Below the pieces are notes generated by a model. It did not search any database, was not told the DNA's origin, and was given only the letters and a program-made list of their open reading frames with translations. Shown here in pieces: positions 16,885 through 25,144 of a stretch of 64,000 bases of DNA. The stretch is from Firmicutes bacterium UBA3553 (GTDB lineage: Bacteria > Bacillota > Clostridia > Tissierellales > Sedimentibacteraceae): positions 122,207-186,206 of the forward strand of contig DFOA01000017.1 in assembly GCA_002381185.1 (NCBI GenBank). The letters run 5' to 3'. Position numbers and translations under genes: made by a program. Each line of letters starts with the position of its first letter. The stretch's first letter is position 1.

Positions 16885-16898
16885 GCGGGAGAAAAGAA

Positions 16899-17912
16899 AT
16901 GGAAAGGTTTAAGGTGGCAAGTTTCGACTTTGCTACAGACGATATTTATGACGTAATAGGAAAACAATTTCCGGACAACTTTGAATTAATAACTTTAGAT
17001 GCTGATACTCTGGAGGATAGAGTGAAAAAAGCAAGAGAAGCTGATTTTATTATAGCCGCAACAGGAAGTATACCAACAGAAGCAATTCTTGAAGCAAAGA
17101 ATTTAAAAATGATTCAGCAGCAAGGTGTAGGGTTTGATAAGACAGATGTTGACTTGGCTACTAAATTAGGAATCGAAGTATGTATTACTCCTGAAGGGAC
17201 GTCTATTGGTGTAGCTGAACATGTTGTATTATTAATTCTTGCAGTATACAAAAAAATAGTTATGATATCTAATGAAATGTATGAAGGAAAATTTCCTATG
17301 TGGGATTATAGAACTGAATGCTTTCAAATATATGGAAAAACAATAGGATTTTATGGATTTGGAAGAATTGCCAGAGAAGCAGCTAAGAGATTAAAAGGTT
17401 TTGAACCTAAAATAATATTCTATGACGCCTATGTATCTATGAGCAAAGAGGAACAGTACGAGCTGGGTGTAACCCAAGTATCTTCAATAGATGAGCTTTT
17501 AAAAACATCGGATATAGTAAGTGTTCATATACCCTCAAATAATGAAACCAGAAAATCAATAAATAAAGACTTCTTTAGAAAGATGAAGAAAACGGCAATA
17601 TTTATAAATACTGCAAGAGGAGATTTATTAGATGAAGAAGATTTCTTTAGTGCAATTGAAGATGATGTTATTGCAGGAGCAGGTATTGATGTTTTTCCAA
17701 AGGAACCATTGCCGGCTGATAACAGGTATATTAAATTAAAAAATGTAACTCTTACACCTCATGTATCGGCAGGAACGGCTGATGCGCTCAAGATTAAAAT
17801 TGATCATGTATGCGCAAATATTAATAGGTTTATTAATGGGGAAGAAACCCTTCACTCATTAAATAAAGATAAAATAAAAAATAATACTTGGATGAAAGAG
17901 GGAGCAATATGA
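16899..17912 (+). CDS. D-isomer-specific 2-hydroxyacid dehydrogenase (paralog 2)
   Basis: 337 residues. The cofactor loop is GFYGFGRIAREAAKRL; catalytic Arg lies in INTARGDLLD, Glu in DVFPKEP (same spacing as SerA-type enzymes) and His in LTPHVSAGT. It differs clearly from its neighbours on either side of the transporter genes, so it is not a recent duplicate. Its stop overlaps the start of the tctC gene (ATGA), so both are translationally coupled, which suggests that its substrate or product is what the transporter imports. Confidence 0.88.
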   Translation: MERFKVASFDFATDDIYDVIGKQFPDNFELITLDADTLEDRVKKAREADFIIAATGSIPTEAILEAKNLKMIQQQGVGFDKTDVDLATKLGIEVCITPEGTSIGVAEHVVLLILAVYKKIVMISNEMYEGKFPMWDYRTECFQIYGKTIGFYGFGRIAREAAKRLKGFEPKIIFYDAYVSMSKEEQYELGVTQVSSIDELLKTSDIVSVHIPSNNETRKSINKDFFRKMKKTAIFINTARGDLLDEEDFFSAIEDDVIAGAGIDVFPKEPLPADNRYIKLKNVTLTPHVSAGTADALKIKIDHVCANINRFINGEETLHSLNKDKIKNNTWMKEGAI

Positions 17913-18931
17913 AAAAAAGATTTTTATGTTTAATGCTAGCTTTATCAATGGTATTTACGGTGGCAACAGGATGTTCACAAGGTCAAAAAGTACAACAACC
18001 GCAATCAGAACAACCTGCAAAAGCAGGTGGAAGCGCAGATATTGACTATCCAACTAAACCTATTACTGTAAATGTTGGATTCTCAGCTGGCGGCTCTTCA
18101 GACGTTATGGTTAGATTACTCGCTAATACAATGGAAAAATACATAGGGCAACCCATAGTTGTCGTAAATAAACCAGGCGCCGGCGGCTGGGTTGTGTGGG
18201 AGGAATTGGTGAAGTCGGTGAAGCCGGATGGATATACATTTGCATTAGTTAATTCACCAAATATTTCACTAGGCGCATATGACGATGTTAACCCTCGTTC
18301 ATATACAATTGATGACTTTGATTTGTTGGCTAATCAGGTTACAGATTATAGCGTTTTAGCTATAAGAAATGATGAAACCAGGTTTACGGATCTTCCTTCA
18401 TTAATTAAATATGCTAAAAACAACACAGTATTATCAGCTTGTTCAGCTTTAGGAATAATTTCTGATGATGCTTCTGTAACAGAATACTTCAACATGAATG
18501 AAGGAACTGATTTCCAAATCATTCAAACTGCCGGAGCAAAAGACAGTGAAACAATGTTTATATCAGGAAACAGTGATATATTAGTTGCTAACATCGGTGA
18601 TATCTTAACTGCTCACAACAGCGGAAACTATAAAGTAATAGCTGTTTTTGCACCAGAAAGGGTAGAGTTATTAAAAGATGTTCCAACTGCAAAAGAATTA
18701 GGATATGATTTATACATGTTCTCTGCAAGAGGGTATGCACTTCCTAAAGGCGTTGACCCTGCAATAAGAGCTAAACTTCTTGAAGCATTAAAAAGTGCTA
18801 TAAATGACCCGGCAGTGAAAGATAAATTAGATGAATTAGGTGCGGTTACAGATTATAAAGAGGGTCAGGAATATTATGATTTTCTAAAATCAAATATAGA
18901 AAATTCTAAACAAATTTACGGTATTCAATAA
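17909..18931 (+). CDS. tctC: Tripartite tricarboxylate transporter, substrate-binding lipoprotein
   Basis: 340 residues from ATG 17909 (GAGGGAGC ribosome site; an earlier in-frame ATG at 17888 is rejected). A lipoprotein signal peptide ends at VATGC, followed by a Gln/Ala-rich linker and the Bug/TctC fold: YPTKPITVNVGFSAGGSSDVMVR, VVNKPGAGGWV and KSVKPDGYTF. It binds a carboxylate outside the membrane and passes it to TctAB. Expressed with all parts of the transporter and three dehydrogenases. A 16-bp hairpin follows the gene. Confidence 0.93.
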   Translation: MKKRFLCLMLALSMVFTVATGCSQGQKVQQPQSEQPAKAGGSADIDYPTKPITVNVGFSAGGSSDVMVRLLANTMEKYIGQPIVVVNKPGAGGWVVWEELVKSVKPDGYTFALVNSPNISLGAYDDVNPRSYTIDDFDLLANQVTDYSVLAIRNDETRFTDLPSLIKYAKNNTVLSACSALGIISDDASVTEYFNMNEGTDFQIIQTAGAKDSETMFISGNSDILVANIGDILTAHNSGNYKVIAVFAPERVELLKDVPTAKELGYDLYMFSARGYALPKGVDPAIRAKLLEALKSAINDPAVKDKLDELGAVTDYKEGQEYYDFLKSNIENSKQIYGIQ

Positions 18932-18937
18932 ATGTAT

Positions 18938-18974
18938 AAATTTCTAAGGAGCTGTGATAGCTCCTTAGAAATTT
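18938..18974 (+). terminator. Intercistronic hairpin after tctC
   Basis: A 16-bp stem with ends at 18938-18953 and 18959-18974 (core CTAAGGAGCT/AGCTCCTTAG) and a 5-nt loop, followed by only a weak T tract. It is likely a partial terminator or mRNA stabiliser giving extra binding protein, as seen after livJ. Confidence 0.7.
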
Positions 18975-19000
18975 AGAAATATTTTAAGTGAGGTGGATAA

Positions 19001-19444
19001 ATGAAATCTAAAGTAATACATCAAGACGTGTATATAAGTATATTTATATATATTGCATTAGCCTTTTTGCTTACTGTTTCAATGAAGCTTCCTAAAGATT
19101 CATCTATTTTTCCAAAGATGCTTATTGTAGGACTTGCTCTGTTTAATACCTCTGTTTTATTAAAAGGTATTAATAAAACAAAATTAATGAGGACTGAAGG
19201 TACAGCGGTAAACCCAATAAGATGGGAAGTAATAAAGGCACCTTTGCTAGTCTTCGCATTTACAGTTGGATATATTGTATTATTCAGATTTACAAATTTT
19301 TATGTAGCAACTACAATTTACATGATTGGGTTAATGAAGTTTTATAAAGTTCAATCATGGAAAGCGATTATATTGGTTACACTGATATTTAATTTGTTTG
19401 TATACTTAGGATTCAGTGTGGGTCTTAACGTACCATTAATATAA
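19001..19444 (+). CDS. tctB: Tripartite tricarboxylate transporter, small membrane subunit TctB
   Basis: 147 residues with four predicted membrane helices. The pattern SMKLPKDSSIFPKMLIVGLALF is typical of TctB. It is the small, poorly conserved integral subunit that accompanies TctA. AGTGAGGTGG precedes the ATG; tctA follows after 17 nt. Confidence 0.88.
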   Translation: MKSKVIHQDVYISIFIYIALAFLLTVSMKLPKDSSIFPKMLIVGLALFNTSVLLKGINKTKLMRTEGTAVNPIRWEVIKAPLLVFAFTVGYIVLFRFTNFYVATTIYMIGLMKFYKVQSWKAIILVTLIFNLFVYLGFSVGLNVPLI

Positions 19445-19461
19445 CGACGGAGGAGAATTAG

Positions 19462-21012
19462 ATGGATATATTAGCAATTTTAAGCGGTGTATTTCAACCT
19501 GATGTTATGATTGCCTTAATGCTTGGTCTTATTGTGTCAATTATAATGGGCGCATTACCAGGATTAAGTGCAAGTATGGCTGTAGCACTTCTTATTCCGG
19601 TAACCTTCGGAATGAGACCGGTTGCAGGGCTAGTTATGTTAACAGGTGTATACACAGGAGCTGTTTACGGCGGTTCTATAACAGCTATACTATTACACAC
19701 TCCGGGGACTCCTGCTTCAGCGGCAACTGCAATAGATGGTTATGAATTGGCTAAGCAAGGCCAAGGGTTTAAGGCTATTGGCGTAGCAACAATTAGTTCA
19801 GTTATAGGTGGCGCTATATCTGCGTTAGCATTAATGTTCTTATCACCTCCTCTCGCAAATATTGCATTAAAGTTTGGTCCTTTAGAATATTTCTTTATGG
19901 CTTTATTTGGACTTACTATAATAGCGAGCTTAGCGGGAGATTCGATGGCAAAAGGTTTAATGGGCGGGTTGTTAGGTCTTTTTATAGGAATTGTAGGGCT
20001 AGACCAAATGAATGGAGTTCCAAGATTTACATTTGGCATATTACCATTAGAAAGTGGTATATCAATGGTGCCGGCTATGATAGGTATGTTCTCGGTTTCT
20101 CAGGTAATGATAATGACGGAGGATATATTTAAGGGAAAATCAAACCTTCAGGATGATTCAAGCAGCCTGCTGACAGGCAGGTTTTTACCTGCATGGTCAG
20201 AATTTAAAGCTCTATTGCCTACAATTTTAAAATCATCTGTAATGGGAGTTTTTGTAGGTATATTGCCTGGAGCCGGCGCAGATATAGGTTCATGGGTTGC
20301 TTACAATGAAGCCAAAAGATCATCTAAACACCCTGAAAGGTTTGGTAAAGGGGCAATGGAAGGGATTGCTGCTTCTGAAAGTGCAAACAATGCAGTTACA
20401 GGTGGTGCTTTGATTCCTTTATTAACACTTGGCATTCCCGGGAGTTCAGTGGCGGCTATATTGCTTGGCGGACTGATGATTCAAGGTCTTGTACCTGGAT
20501 ATGAACTATTTAGCGTATATGCTGAAACAACATATTCGATTATGTTTGGATTCTTATTAGCTAACATTTTAATGGGATTCATAGGATATGTTATATCAAA
20601 ACAAGCAGTTAAACTTTCAAAAGTCCCAATGACAATTTTAGCTTCAATTATAATAGCATTGTCTGTAGTAGGCGCATTTTCAATTGCAAATAGCATGTTT
20701 GATGTGTACGTAATGGGTATTTTCGGTTTGATAGCATACTTTATGAGAAAATCAGGTTTTGGTACGGCACCGACAATCCTTGGCGTTATACTTGCTCCGA
20801 TGCTAGAAGCAAATTACAGAAGATCGTTGGTTCTTGCAAAAGGAAATATGTTTGCATATTTTTTAGACAGACCAATAGCATTGGTATTATTTGCAATGGT
20901 ATTGATTGCGCTGTTAGCGCCAATTATTGTTAATAAAGTTAAAAGAAAAATGAACAGTGATTTAAGCATTGACGATGATCCTGAAGCTTATGTTTCATCT
21001 GATGTAGATTAA
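19462..21012 (+). CDS. tctA: Tripartite tricarboxylate transporter, large membrane subunit TctA
   Basis: 516 residues with about ten to twelve membrane helices. Family signatures are GALPGLSASMAVALLIPVTFGM near the start, the YTGAVYGGSITAILLHTPGTPAS loop and the repeat-related GILPGAGADIGSWVAYN in the second half. TctA forms the ion-coupled translocation channel for citrate- or tartrate-like acids. GGAGGAG precedes the ATG. It is followed at 15 nt by a third dehydrogenase, confirming that uptake and oxidation are co-expressed. Confidence 0.95.
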   Translation: MDILAILSGVFQPDVMIALMLGLIVSIIMGALPGLSASMAVALLIPVTFGMRPVAGLVMLTGVYTGAVYGGSITAILLHTPGTPASAATAIDGYELAKQGQGFKAIGVATISSVIGGAISALALMFLSPPLANIALKFGPLEYFFMALFGLTIIASLAGDSMAKGLMGGLLGLFIGIVGLDQMNGVPRFTFGILPLESGISMVPAMIGMFSVSQVMIMTEDIFKGKSNLQDDSSSLLTGRFLPAWSEFKALLPTILKSSVMGVFVGILPGAGADIGSWVAYNEAKRSSKHPERFGKGAMEGIAASESANNAVTGGALIPLLTLGIPGSSVAAILLGGLMIQGLVPGYELFSVYAETTYSIMFGFLLANILMGFIGYVISKQAVKLSKVPMTILASIIIALSVVGAFSIANSMFDVYVMGIFGLIAYFMRKSGFGTAPTILGVILAPMLEANYRRSLVLAKGNMFAYFLDRPIALVLFAMVLIALLAPIIVNKVKRKMNSDLSIDDDPEAYVSSDVD

Positions 21013-21027
21013 TTAAGAGGAATAGCT

Positions 21028-21960
21028 ATGAGAATATATATACCAGATCCAATTCACAATTTACCGCTTGCATATGCAGAAAAAATTGGTGAAGTAGTAA
21101 AATGGGATGATGAAAAAATTGCAGACTGGCATGATGCAGATGCATTAATTGTAAGAACTGCAAAAGTAACAAAGGAAAAAATGCATCAATCTCCAAACTT
21201 AAAAATAATTGCAAAGCATGGAATTGGTACAGATAATATCGATATAGAAGCAGCTAAGGAGTTAGGTATAATAGTAACTAATACTCCCCATGCTAATATG
21301 GAATCAGTAGCTGAATTAGCTGTTTCGCTAATATTATCCAGTGCTAGAAAAGTACCAAGAGCTTTAAATATGCTCAGGAACGGATTAGATAAGTTAGCAC
21401 CCAAAGAATTAACAGGGGTTGAGCTAGACAATAAGACTGTAGGATTAATAGGGCTTGGAAGAATAGGACAAAAGGTTGGGAACATATTAAGGTATGGATT
21501 TAATATGGATGTAATAGGATTTGATCCATATTTAAGTGCTGAAGCAGCAGAAAAACTGGGTATAAAGAAATATGAAGATCTTATAGAAATGCTAAAAATT
21601 TCAGATGTAATTAGTATTTCAGTTCCACTTGTTCCTTCAACTGTTAATTTAATAGCAAAGTCAGAATTAAGTGTGATGAAGGAATCATCAATTTTAGTAA
21701 ATACCTCAAGAGGAAAAATAGTAAATGAGGCTGATTTATATGATGCTCTCAGCACAAATAAAATCGGTGCTGCAGCTTTAGACGTATTTGAAATAGAGCC
21801 TCCTTCAAAAGATAATAAATTATTCGAATTAGATAATTTTATTGGTACGCCTCATATCGGAGCAGCCACTGAAGAAGCTTTGATAAAAATGGGACAAACT
21901 GCAATAGAAGAAATAGAAAGAGTAAAAAATGGAGAAGAACCATTTTATAAGGTTAAGTAA
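21028..21960 (+). CDS. D-isomer-specific 2-hydroxyacid dehydrogenase (paralog 3, SerA-like without ACT domain)
   Basis: 310 residues. Canonical cofactor loop GLIGLGRIGQKVG; catalytic Arg in NTSRGKIVN, Glu in DVFEIEP, His in GTPHIGAAT. The N-terminal part (KHGIGTDNIDIEAAKELGI) resembles phosphoglycerate dehydrogenase, but the length excludes the regulatory C-terminal domains of biosynthetic SerA. Location within the catabolic cluster argues against a serine-biosynthesis role. Confidence 0.88.
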   Translation: MRIYIPDPIHNLPLAYAEKIGEVVKWDDEKIADWHDADALIVRTAKVTKEKMHQSPNLKIIAKHGIGTDNIDIEAAKELGIIVTNTPHANMESVAELAVSLILSSARKVPRALNMLRNGLDKLAPKELTGVELDNKTVGLIGLGRIGQKVGNILRYGFNMDVIGFDPYLSAEAAEKLGIKKYEDLIEMLKISDVISISVPLVPSTVNLIAKSELSVMKESSILVNTSRGKIVNEADLYDALSTNKIGAAALDVFEIEPPSKDNKLFELDNFIGTPHIGAATEEALIKMGQTAIEEIERVKNGEEPFYKVK

Positions 21961-22000
21961 TTAGTTTCACTATAAAATTTAAATTAATTAGGAGGATATT

Positions 22001-22900
22001 ATGGCATTTATAAAAATTAAAGGAGTTTTACCACCTATGGTTACTCCATTTGACGAAAATGATAAGGTGGATTATGATAAACATGTAAGAAATATTGAAA
22101 AATGGAATGAATATGATTTAGCAGGTTATTTAGTACTTGGATCAAACAGTGAAACAGTGTATTTGACGGAAGAAGAAAAATTAAAACTGATAGAGCTTAC
22201 AGTTAAGCACAAAAAACCAGGAAAACTTGTGGTTGCCGGAACCGGAATGGAATCAACAAGCGCTACAATCGATTTAACAAATAAAGCGGCTGATTTAGGA
22301 GCTGACTGTGCTTTAATTGTTACTCCATTTTATTATGGCGGAAAAATGAATGATGAAGCTTTAATTAATTTCTATACAGAAGTTGCCGACAATACAAGAA
22401 TACCGGTGATGATTTACAATGTTACAAAATTTACACATGTTAATATTTCACCTAAAGCTGTTGGGGTGTTGTGCAAACATCCAAACATAATAGGTATGAA
22501 AGACAGTTCAGGTAATGTTTCACAGCTTATAGACTTTAAAGCAGCTATAGGCAATGAGGAATTCAATCTAATGATTGGTACTGCATCCATCTGGTATCCG
22601 GCTTTGACATTAGGTGTTGAAGGTTCCGTAATGGCTCTTGCAAATTGCTGCCCCGGAGAATGTGTTGATGTTCAAAAAGAATTTGAAACCGGCAATTTAG
22701 AAAAAGCTAGGGCATTATATGAAAGAGTATTTCCTGTGAACAGTGCCGTAACAGGAAAATATGGAATAGCAGGATTAAAATATGCTTGTGATTTATTAGG
22801 TTTTGAAGGCGGATATGTAAGAAAACCACTGGTTCAATTGAAGGAACAAGAAAAGTCAGAATTAGTAGAAATATTGAAAAAGGCTAAGGTATTAAATTAG
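22001..22900 (+). CDS. DapA/N-acetylneuraminate lyase family aldolase
   Basis: 299 residues, a full TIM barrel. The carboxylate-binding loop GSNSET replaces the usual GTTGE; catalytic Tyr lies in MIYNVTKFT and Schiff-base Lys in IIGMKDSSG. The family makes or breaks a C-C bond next to pyruvate. The catabolic setting suggests a 2-keto-acid (for example 4-hydroxy-2-oxoglutarate-like) lyase, not lysine biosynthesis. AGGAGG precedes the ATG. It ends the cluster before a hairpin. Confidence 0.88.
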   Translation: MAFIKIKGVLPPMVTPFDENDKVDYDKHVRNIEKWNEYDLAGYLVLGSNSETVYLTEEEKLKLIELTVKHKKPGKLVVAGTGMESTSATIDLTNKAADLGADCALIVTPFYYGGKMNDEALINFYTEVADNTRIPVMIYNVTKFTHVNISPKAVGVLCKHPNIIGMKDSSGNVSQLIDFKAAIGNEEFNLMIGTASIWYPALTLGVEGSVMALANCCPGECVDVQKEFETGNLEKARALYERVFPVNSAVTGKYGIAGLKYACDLLGFEGGYVRKPLVQLKEQEKSELVEILKKAKVLN

Positions 22901-22908
22901 AAAACACA

Positions 22909-22934
22909 AAGGATCTCTAAACTCAGAGATCCTT
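22909..22934 (+). terminator. Terminator-like hairpin ending the TTT cluster
   Basis: A 10-bp stem AAGGATCTCT / AGAGATCCTT with a 6-nt loop; the tail AACTTTAT is a poor T run, so it may be an inefficient terminator. Confidence 0.6.
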
Positions 22935-22971
22935 AACTTTATACACCACAACCTTATATGACTTGACTGTG

Positions 22972-23001
22972 GATTTGTACCCTACAGGGAGCAAACAAAT
23001 C
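22972..23001. repeat. Small intergenic hairpin repeat
   Basis: GATTTGT (22972-22978) / ACAAATC (22995-23001) with an inner CCCT/AGGG pair. The preceding ATGACTTGAC and the ATTTGTAC core are also found at 29376-29396, so this looks like one copy of a dispersed non-coding repeat. Confidence 0.5.
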
Positions 23002-23018
23002 AGAGACGTAGAATGCTA

Positions 23019-24998
23019 TTATTTCAAATATTTTTCGAACCAATTTGTCATTTCTTCCAATCTTCTCACTCTGTGGCGCGGTTTGCCGCTTCTGCTCAGT
23101 TCGTGGTTTTCTCCTCTGAACATGCATAATCTTGCGTCGACGCCGTGATATTTTAATGCGGTAAACATCTGCAGACCTTCCGCAAGCCAGCAGCGGTAGT
23201 CTTCCTCTGAATGAATGAACAATGTTGGTGTAACAGCCTGGTTAGCGTATTTCAGGGGTGAATGGAACCACATTTTCTCCATATTGTCCCAAGGTGTTGA
23301 CTGAATCTGATCAGCGTTGAAATAATATCCTATGTCAGTTGTCCCAAACTTAGAAATCCAGTTAGAAATGCTTCTTTGAGATACGGCACATTTGAATCTG
23401 TCTGTGTGGCCTATAATCCAGTTGGTCATGAAACCTCCGTAGGAGCCTCCTGTAACGCCTATGCGGCATTTATCAATCTGAGGATATTTTTCCAGTACCA
23501 GATCGGTAAATTTCATTAAATTATCATAATCAATCGTGCCGTACTTGCCTCTTATATCAGCAAATTCATCTCCTCTTCCGTCGCTGCCTCTCGGATTGCA
23601 AAAGAATACAAAATATCCTTCATTTGCCCAAACTTGCATTTCATGATAGAAAATTTCACCGTAGACTGTCTTTGGTCCTCCGTGTATATCAAGTATTCCG
23701 GGATAGCACTTGTTTTCATCATAATCAGCGGGTTTTAAAACAAATCCTTCAATTGTAACGCCGTCATTTTCAAATTCCAATCTTTCAGGTTTAATGATAT
23801 TTTTGGTTTCTGCAATCTTTTCATTGAACTTTGATTTTTGAATTTCAACGCCTTTTTCATATGCGTAAATTTCCTGAAGCTTAGTTCCCCTAAGACCTAT
23901 AAAAATAATGTTCTCACTGCATAAGTCAAAGCAGTCCACAGAACCGTTGTCATCTGTCAGTTTTTCTATTTTTCCGTCCAATGAAAGTTTTTTAATAAAT
24001 GAGCTTTTATTTTCAGTAGATATAAAGTACAGGCAGTCATTCAATACCCTATAATATGCTCCGCCTCCGTAGCGGCAGTCTGACCCTACGGAATTGTGCA
24101 TTCCAAAGTCATGGCAGCTTAAAAGCTCTGCCTCGCCGTTTTTTAATTTATAAAAGTTTAAATTTTGATTTATACCGTATTTATCCATGGGTGATGCTGC
24201 AAAAACAATTTCATTACCTACAAATTCTGCAAAGTCTATATAAAATTCATCATCCTCAATTAGGCGGATTGCTTTTTCTGAATATAAATTATATAAATAT
24301 AATTCGTTTGTAAGCTCAAGCTTGTTTGTGTAATTTTGAGATATGTAAAGAGCCTTCCCATCCTTAACTCCTGTTACGGATACATTTTCAAACTGATTTG
24401 ATATAGGAACAATATCCTTTGTTCCCTTATCGTACAAATACAAGCGATTTCTTTTTTTATTTGTGAAGCCTTCACCGTTTGACCAGAAAGGAATTTCGTC
24501 CAAAACTTCGTAATCCTTGTTTTCTTTAATCATATCAATTGCTTCTTCTTTTTTTTCACCTTTATGAGAATGAAGATTTATTCCGTAGTGGCTGTATTCA
24601 GCAGTTATGAGAAATTTTTCATCTGCAAGTTTTTTAAATTCATTGACCTTCATAGGAATTCTCATATATTCATACGCTTCGCCCCCATGTATGTCAATTG
24701 CATAAAAGACTGTCCAATGCTCTCCTTCTTCTATTTTTTTCTTTAATTTTTCGTCTCTTAAGGACGGAAACAACAAAGTTGTATTATCAAGCCAAATAAA
24801 TGATTTTTCTTTGTTCATGTTTGTAAGCTTTTTATAATCAGAAGTCATGCAGTTATAAATCCAAATGCTTGATAAATACTTATTGCTATCATAGTCTAAG
24901 CTATGAACTGCAAATGCCGCATAATTTTTGTCAGGAGAGAGTTCAAGTCCTGATAGAAACTTATAATCCAAAAAATCTCTAAGCTTTAAATTTTCCAT
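23019..24998 (-). CDS. Prolyl-oligopeptidase family (S9) acylaminoacyl-peptidase-type serine peptidase
   Basis: 659 residues, typical of S9C enzymes. The N-terminal two thirds form a beta-propeller-like region (for example SDYKKLTNMNKEKSFIWLDN). The C-terminal alpha/beta hydrolase begins near 420 (YPGILDIHGGPKTVYG) with the nucleophile in GVTGGSYGGF (Ser near 519), an acid in HSEEDYRC (near 600) and His in RGENHEL (near 632). It hydrolyses short peptides in the cytoplasm. GGAGG precedes the ATG. It is divergent from an M42 aminopeptidase, with repeats between them, consistent with a peptide-use regulon. Confidence 0.92.
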   Translation of the reverse strand: MENLKLRDFLDYKFLSGLELSPDKNYAAFAVHSLDYDSNKYLSSIWIYNCMTSDYKKLTNMNKEKSFIWLDNTTLLFPSLRDEKLKKKIEEGEHWTVFYAIDIHGGEAYEYMRIPMKVNEFKKLADEKFLITAEYSHYGINLHSHKGEKKEEAIDMIKENKDYEVLDEIPFWSNGEGFTNKKRNRLYLYDKGTKDIVPISNQFENVSVTGVKDGKALYISQNYTNKLELTNELYLYNLYSEKAIRLIEDDEFYIDFAEFVGNEIVFAASPMDKYGINQNLNFYKLKNGEAELLSCHDFGMHNSVGSDCRYGGGAYYRVLNDCLYFISTENKSSFIKKLSLDGKIEKLTDDNGSVDCFDLCSENIIFIGLRGTKLQEIYAYEKGVEIQKSKFNEKIAETKNIIKPERLEFENDGVTIEGFVLKPADYDENKCYPGILDIHGGPKTVYGEIFYHEMQVWANEGYFVFFCNPRGSDGRGDEFADIRGKYGTIDYDNLMKFTDLVLEKYPQIDKCRIGVTGGSYGGFMTNWIIGHTDRFKCAVSQRSISNWISKFGTTDIGYYFNADQIQSTPWDNMEKMWFHSPLKYANQAVTPTLFIHSEEDYRCWLAEGLQMFTALKYHGVDARLCMFRGENHELSRSGKPRHRVRRLEEMTNWFEKYLK

Positions 24999-25017
24999 TT
25001 AAATACCTCCATTTGTT

Positions 25018-25072
25018 ATATTGCATATCATTATTATATAATTATATATGCAATATCAGTTATATGCAATAT
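25018..25072. promoter_or_regulatory. Three 11-bp repeats between divergent peptidase genes
   Basis: ATATTGCATAT at 25018-25028 and its exact inverse ATATGCAATAT at 25046-25056 and 25062-25072. The last covers the -35 of the S9 peptidase promoter and the second flanks its -10. This is a likely operator for a regulator of both peptidases. Confidence 0.6.
25041..25069 (-). promoter_or_regulatory. Promoter of the S9 peptidase
   Basis: Minus strand TTGCAT (25069-25064), 17-bp spacer, TATAAT (25046-25041). Confidence 0.65.
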
Positions 25073-25086
25073 ATCCAATTTAAGTA

Positions 25087-25116
25087 TTGTATTATTTAAA
25101 GGGTTAGTAGTATAAT
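25087..25116 (+). promoter_or_regulatory. Promoter of the M42 peptidase
   Basis: TTGTAT (25087-25092), 18-bp spacer, TATAAT (25111-25116), about 30 bases before the start codon. Confidence 0.6.
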
Positions 25117-25144
25117 TTTGTTTGAAGAATATTTGGAGGGACGT

